NCBI GenBank assembly: GCA_963800325.1
Contig: CAWDAQ010000004.1
Location: 19,835-83,834, forward strand
Length of the DNA stretch: 64,000 nt
Reading direction: 5' to 3'
Source: CAWDAQ01 sp963800325
GTDB lineage: Bacteria; Actinomycetota; Actinomycetes; Actinomycetales; Dermatophilaceae
In this document: positions 60,125 to 64,000 of the stretch, one piece after another
How the letters are laid out: each line of letters opens with the position of its first letter
Numbering within the stretch: the first letter of the stretch is position 1
The notes under the pieces: model-generated
Told to the model about the DNA's origin: nothing
The model's input: the letters and a program-made list of their open reading frames with translations, nothing else
Database searches by the model: none
Position numbers and translations under genes: made by a program

Positions 60125-60580
60125 GAACCACCCCCGATGCGTGGGATACGCCGCACCTCGAACGCGACCATGTTCCAGGTCTGGCAACCACCCCCGCGCG
60201 CGTGGGGGAGCACCGCGCGGCAGGGCTGAGGACCCCCACCGTTGCTGAAACACCCCCACTCGCGTGGGGAGCACCCGCCGATCCCGACGGCCTGGACGCA
60301 GCGGTCCGAACCACCCCCACGCGCGTGGGGAGCACCTACCCGGCAACGGGCGACCCGGCAGAGATCCACGAACCACCCCCACGCGCGTGGGGAGCGCACG
60401 ACAAGCGGCGCCCAGTGGCACGACTCCGACGAACCACCCCCACGCGCGTGGGGAGCACTTAAGATCGGCATGGTGTCCCGACCGCTGCGTCGAACCACCC
60501 CCACGCGCGTGGGGAGCGCTTGCGGTCGGCGAGCTCGGTGAGCGCCTGCCACGAACCACCCCCACGCGCGTGGGGAGCGC
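60125..60580 (-). CRISPR. type I-E CRISPR array 3 (8 repeats, 7 spacers)
   Basis: Repeats start at 60125 (degenerate), 60184 (extra G), 60247, 60308, 60370, 60431, 60492 and 60553. Most carry the ACGCGCGTGG stem as in array 1; several end in GCGC instead of GCAC. Decay at the left and intact copies at the right again put the leader at the right. Spacers are 31-35 bases. Confidence 0.95.
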
Positions 60581-60640
60581 CCTTCGTGACCTGCGGTAAT
60601 GCGGCGAGGTTACCAATTCGAGACCCGGCCGCCCGTGCGT
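60581..60640 (-). promoter_or_regulatory. CRISPR leader 3
   Basis: It begins cttcgtgacctgcggtaatg, followed by gcggcgaggttaccaattcg, nearly identical to leaders 1 and 2. It breaks off after gcccgtgcg, close to where leader 1 reads gcccgtgcggatcgg, so only the proximal part is preserved. Confidence 0.75.
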
Positions 60641-60996
60641 TTCGCCAACCCCGGGGCCGCGATGCCACGGCCCCGCTCACGTGGGGAGCCCAGAGAGCGC
60701 GGGGTCTAGTGGTTCGCAGGAGCCGGGTGGCCTGCGTGCATGGACGCCATGTTCCTCAAGCGTGCGGCTGGCCGACATCGCCGGGCCGCGCACGTAAGGC
60801 GTGGATTCAGGGGACGGCTGGCCTTGGCTTGGCATCAGCGACTCGGAAGCATGGACGGACGGGCCCTATCGGCCTAGCGGTCCACGTCAGGTGTCTGGCA
60901 GATGTCCGAACGTCTGCCCGGTGAGCCCGTGGAACGTCCCGAACGTGTCCTTGGCAGTGCCCGCCGCAGTACTCTGCGCCGAGGAGGTGGCGCGAG
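60641..60996. other. 356-base non-coding stretch with a repeat remnant
   Basis: No gene is supported here. Around 60662-60690 the sequence ccgctcacgtggggagccc resembles a degraded CRISPR repeat end. Further right are two similar motifs, gtccgaacgtc (60904-60914) and gtcccgaacgtgtcc (60936-60950), and a possible -10 TACTCT at 60970-60975, which may control the following gene. GC content is lower than in the core. Confidence 0.45.
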
Positions 60997-61865
60997 GTGG
61001 ACCCAACCGAACTGGAACGGGCTGTCGCCAAGCGCGCCGACATCTCGGCGGGCAAGGTGGGTGACGTCCTGTCCGCCCTGAGGGATGTTCTTGCTACCGA
61101 GGGCGACAGCCACGATGACATCGCTCTGCGCCGTCTGGTCGTCGAGGGGTTCGTGAGGCCCAAACCTTGGCAATTGGGCCGTTCGCCCGTGGGAGAAGGC
61201 CACGAGGACCTGCCTTCCCAGGCGCAAGACTCTCCGGCGAAGGCTGATCGGGACATCCCCCGTCGCGCCTTTAAGGACGTGGTGAGGCGGAGTTACAACG
61301 CCGAGAGAACCAAGGAACTGGTGGACGCAGCGGCGAACGCGGGGATCACCGCCGAATGTCTGACGCTCCTGCTCCGTCAGGCCGCGGCACGCCCCGGTTC
61401 GATGGCGCGGGACCTCACTTCGGCCGAAGCGAAGCAATGGTGGCGGCACAGCGGCGTGCCCGTTTCATCGATCTCCCTGGAGGAGGCCGAGCGCAGATCG
61501 GCCGGCGCGCGCTCGCCGACGACATAGCGGACGCCGCGGCTGAAGCCTCCGTCTCGGAGGTCGCCAGCATGCTCCGCATCTCCGAGTCCCGGGTACGCCA
61601 CCGGATCCGCGACAGGACGCTGTACGCGAGCCACCGGGGCCGGCTGCCGCGCCTGCCCCGGTGGCAGTTCGCGGACGACGAGCCGCTGCCCCACCTGCCC
61701 GCAGTCATCGCCGCGATCCCCGAGGGTGCGCACCCGGCAGAGGTCACGGCCATGATGACTCTTCCCCAGCAGGACCTGGACGGGATGTCCGCGGCGGACT
61801 GGCTCGCTGGCGGTGGTGACCCGCAGCCGGTGCTGTTCGGGTTCACCGCGATCACTCAGTGGTGA
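60997..61865 (+). pseudogene. Xre/MbcA/ParS-like antitoxin, frameshifted
   Basis: The first frame (GTG 60997, with GAGGAGG 10 bases upstream) gives 176 codons ending LTSAEAKQWWRHSGVPVSS, then stops at 61525-61527. The next frame, open across this stop to 61865, has a helix-turn-helix (SVSEVASMLRISESRVRHRI, RLPRWQFADDEPLPHLPAVI) and a DUF2384-like toxin-binding end (HPAEVTAMMTLPQQDLDGMS, ADWLAGGGDPQPVLFGF). Joined, they follow the layout of RES-Xre antitoxins, so I infer one gene broken by an indel near 61510. No RES toxin gene is adjacent. If the frames are separate genes, the second would start at ATG 61437. Confidence 0.55.
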
Positions 61866-61977
61866 GCCCTGCGGAGGCCGATGGTCCTCCGGAACCTGCC
61901 CCAGCGGACGCCCCTGCCCCGCACGAACCTCTGGTATGGGAAGCCCACGCGCGGTCGTCGGGATCGTGACGTCGGTC

Positions 61978-62314
61978 GATTGACCCCACGGTCGTTTGGG
62001 GAGTGCGCACAGGTGTCCTTGCGCTGCGGCGTGCTGGGGTGGATCAACCCCACGAAGCGTGAGGGCCTTGAAATGCGCGGGCCGCAGGCCAAACAGGAGA
62101 ACGAACCACCCCCACTGGCGTGGGGAGCGTCATCGGGATCACTGTCGAGTTGATGCCCCATCTCGAACCACCCCCACTCGTGTGCGGACCCCGCCGTGAG
62201 CGGGCTGCTGAGTAAGCAGGAGAACGAACCACCCTCACTCGCGCGGGGAGCGCGCGACGTTGACGAGACCGAGCGGGCGAGCGTACGAACCACCCCCGCT
62301 GCCGCGGGGAGCCG
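61978..62314 (-). CRISPR. decayed CRISPR array 4 (about 6 repeat remnants)
   Basis: Recognisable repeats begin at 62103, 62165, 62226 and 62287, each with two to six changes (stem ACTGGCGTGG, ACTCGTGTGC, ACTCGCGCGG, GCTGCCGCGG). Two further remnants lie at about 61978 and 62042, in phase with the 61-base period. No leader copy is seen at the right, where cas6e ends at 62385. The rest of 61866-62384 holds no gene. Confidence 0.75.
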
Positions 62315-62384
62315 GCGCGGTCCCGTCCCGGGGCCGGGGCGGGGCGCGCCGTCGCGGGGGGTTCATGCCGCGCTCTGCTCGCGG

Positions 62385-63024
62385 TCAGGCGAGCACGGGG
62401 GCGAGGCTGAGCAGGCCGAGGCCGTGGGCCTTGCCCTTCCCGATGCCGGTGGTGACCGCGGCGACCGCGGCGTCGGGGTCGTGGATGGTCGCGGTCCCGT
62501 CGAACTGGACCGCGTCGTGGCGGGCGGGGCCGCCGGTGCGGCGGGTCGCGCGGTGGCGGGGCTTGGGTGCGGCGGTGACGCTCTCGACGGTCAGGCCCGC
62601 GGCGTGGGCGCGGCGGTGCCACCAGTCCTCGGCGGCGGTGCCGTGCAGGCCGACGACCTTCCCGCGCATCGGGTCCTGGCGGCCGCCGACGCGCTTGGCG
62701 GGGTTGGCGAGGATGCGGTAGCGCACCGGGGTCCCGGTCCGCAGCGTGCCCAGGAGGGTGTCCAGGCTCGTGGTGCGCGCGTCGAGGGCGTACCCGTCCG
62801 GGAGGGCGTCCAGGTTCGGTGCCGGGTCGGACTGGAGCAGGATCACGGTCCCGGAGCGGCCGTCCTCGACGCGGTGCAGGCAGCGGGCGGCCGCGCGGGG
62901 TGCTCCCCCAGTTCGTCCGGAGCAGGCTCATCACGGTGCGGTGCAGGCTGGTGTGGTCGGCGAGGTCGGCCTGGACCTGCCGGTCGGCGAGGTTGAGCCG
63001 GATCTGGGTCAGGTGGGTGCTCAC
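62385..63024 (-). pseudogene. cas6e: Cas6e crRNA endonuclease, one frameshift
   Basis: Cas6e (CasE/Cse3) cuts the pre-crRNA at each repeat stem and stays in Cascade. The N-terminal half (STHLTQIRLNLADRQVQADL, HTSLHRTVMSLL) is in one frame from the GTG at 63024, which overlaps the cas5e stop. The remainder (GTVILLQSDPAPNLDAL to the Gly-rich end GIGKGKAHGLGLLSLAP) is in another. The frames meet at a run of five C on the plus strand (62905-62909); four would restore one protein of about 212 residues with the usual WG-APRAAARCLHRVE link. It is either a real one-base insertion or a sequencing slip. Confidence 0.85.
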
Positions 63025-63774
63025 AGGGCCTCCAGCGCGGCGGTCAGGGCTCGATGGCCCTCGATCCCGGTCCCGGCGACCCGGTCCGGGGGGAAGGTGT
63101 ACCGGTCCCGGGTGACGGCCCGCTCGGCCCACGCCCGGGCGTGCCGGTGGAAGGTGACGGGGACGTCGGTGAGGTGCCGGTGGCCTCCGCCGGGTCGGTC
63201 GCGGTCGAGATGACGTCGACGGTGACGTTCTGCTCCTGCTGCCACGGCTTCACGCGGCGGTAGAGCGGGAGGCGCTCGTGGACGGTCGCGGGGTCGGCGC
63301 CGGTGACGCCGACGGCGACCGGCATCCCGGGCGGGCAGGACTTCCGGCCGAGGAACGCGCCGAGTGGGGGGCGCGGACCGCGGCGTGGAGCCGGTCGACG
63401 TCGGGTCCGGGGACGGTGACGGTGAACGCGGCGTCCGCGAGGTAGACCCGGTGGGTGACGATGGTGTCCCGGGTATCCTTCGGGTGGTCTTGCCCTTGTC
63501 GGGCTCCGGCCTCGATCAGCCGCGCGGTCCGGTACCGCCGCCGACGGTTGGTAGTCGGTGACGCGGGTGCCGGTGGCTGGTCGACGCGGACCGCGACGTC
63601 GAGCGGGTCGGCCCGGGCCAGGTCCCCGCCGTGGGGGACCCCGAGCGCGGACGCGAGCAGCCCGATCACCCCGGACCGGGTGGGGTGGCCGAGGGTGTCC
63701 CGGTGGCGGGGACCGGGACTGGCGTGGCCCCACGACTGCAGCGGGCCGGTCAGGAGGAGGACGAGGCTGCTCAC
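63021..63774 (-). pseudogene. cas5e: Cas5e Cascade subunit, multiple frameshifts
   Basis: Cas5e (CasD) caps the 5' handle of the crRNA. The start MSSLVLLLTGPLQSWGHASP (GTG 63774, overlapping the cas7e stop) is diagnostic. The coding then jumps frame near 63575, 63550, 63370 and 63185, and possibly twice near 63490. Pieces in three frames read RYRTARLIEAG, KDTRDTIVTHRVYLADAAFT, FLGRKSCPPGMPVAVGV, ERLPLYRRVKPWQQEQNVTV and HLTDVPVTFHRHARAWAERA, to the end ALTAALEAL (stop 63021). Order and spacing are those of a full Cas5e of about 250 residues. At this density of indels it cannot be translated as it stands. Confidence 0.85.
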
Positions 63775-64000
63775 GCCGGCTCCGGGGCGCGAGAGCGGCC
63801 TGGACGGCCTGCTCGACGAAGTCGGCGAGGGTGTCGACGCGGTCCCCGAGGCCGCTCAGGTCGGTCTCGGGCGCGAGCGCGGTCACGGTCCCGGAGTGCC
63901 CGGACCAGTAGGACGTGCTGCGTGGGGAGGTAGTCGCGGGTCGCTGACCGCGAGGGTGCGCAGCCGGTCGACGGAGCCCGCGACGTGACCGGAGTCGCGG
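63771..64000 (-). pseudogene. cas7e: Cas7e Cascade backbone subunit, 3' part, frameshifted
   Basis: The window ends inside this gene. The minus strand shows, in changing frames, SGHVAGSVDRLRTLAV, then DYLPTQHVLL, then TALAPETDLSGLGDRVDTLA, DFVEQAVQAALAPRS, and a TGA at 63771-63773 overlapping the Cas5e GTG. The position before cas5e in the type I-E order cas3-cas8e-cse2-cas7-cas5-cas6 and the tail pattern TALAPET...LGD.V support Cas7e (CasC/Cse4). At least two frame changes occur within 230 bases. cas3, cas8e and cse2 would lie to the right of the window. Confidence 0.7.

Noticed and set aside
58095..60580. Reading the arrays rightward with leaders at the left
   Set aside because: The decayed repeats are at the left of arrays 2 and 3, and the conserved leader-like block is always at the right, so transcription is leftward.
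58173..60680. Many open frames on both strands across the CRISPR arrays
   Set aside because: They consist of the translated repeat (for example PPRAWG or PTRVGV units) every 20 residues and have no ribosome site; they are artefacts of the repeats.

Overview
The window is about 64 kb of very GC-rich DNA from an actinomycete, most likely a Micrococcales member of the Intrasporangiaceae/Dermatophilaceae type. This is an inference from gene order, codon use, leaderless -10/ATG starts, a PadR-ino1 pair and the parAB, trxBA, murJ, cca and rpsF-ssb-rpsR-rplI blocks; no rRNA or tRNA gene is present to test it.

Layout. 1-12.5 kb is chromosomal core: the end of parA, parB, a YrhK-like membrane protein, trxB-trxA behind a SigR/SigH-type stress promoter, a membrane pseudokinase, murJ, a DUF6049-like surface protein and a NUDIX hydrolase on the minus strand. 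The CCA-adding enzyme and a PP2C phosphatase are divergent on the plus strand. 12.6-21 kb holds a secreted metzincin protease with cell-wall-binding repeats, myo-inositol-1-phosphate synthase with its PadR regulator and palindromic operators, a class A penicillin-binding protein and a polytopic glycosyltransferase-like protein. 21.1-22.9 kb is rpsF-ssb-rpsR-rplI, closed by a 19-bp-stem hairpin.

23-38.2 kb is a complete inositol utilisation locus. A GntR regulator faces one tightly overlapped operon with dehydrogenase, isomerase/dehydratase, kinase, aldolase, IolB, IolD and a TIM barrel protein, then an ABC sugar transporter, a second dehydrogenase and IolH. iolA follows behind its own promoter. 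Two candidate operators link the main promoter and iolA. 38.2-57.5 kb mixes an OsmC protein, a LacI-controlled oxygenase/dehydrogenase pair, membrane proteins, BCCT and alanine symporters, a gamma-glutamyltransferase, a MATE exporter, an ECF sigma/anti-sigma pair, a class F sortase with a DUF4397 surface protein, and dnaB preceded by DnaA-box-like sites.

57.5-64 kb is a type I-E CRISPR-Cas island. Three arrays (5-6, 16 and 8 repeats) share a leader and are read leftward; a fourth array is badly decayed; cas6e, cas5e and the end of cas7e follow. cas1 and cas2 are absent from the place where they normally lie. Every protein-coding gene I can reconstruct in this island carries a frameshift or internal stop, while I saw none in the preceding 57 kb. 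The island is therefore either decaying or poorly sequenced near the window end.
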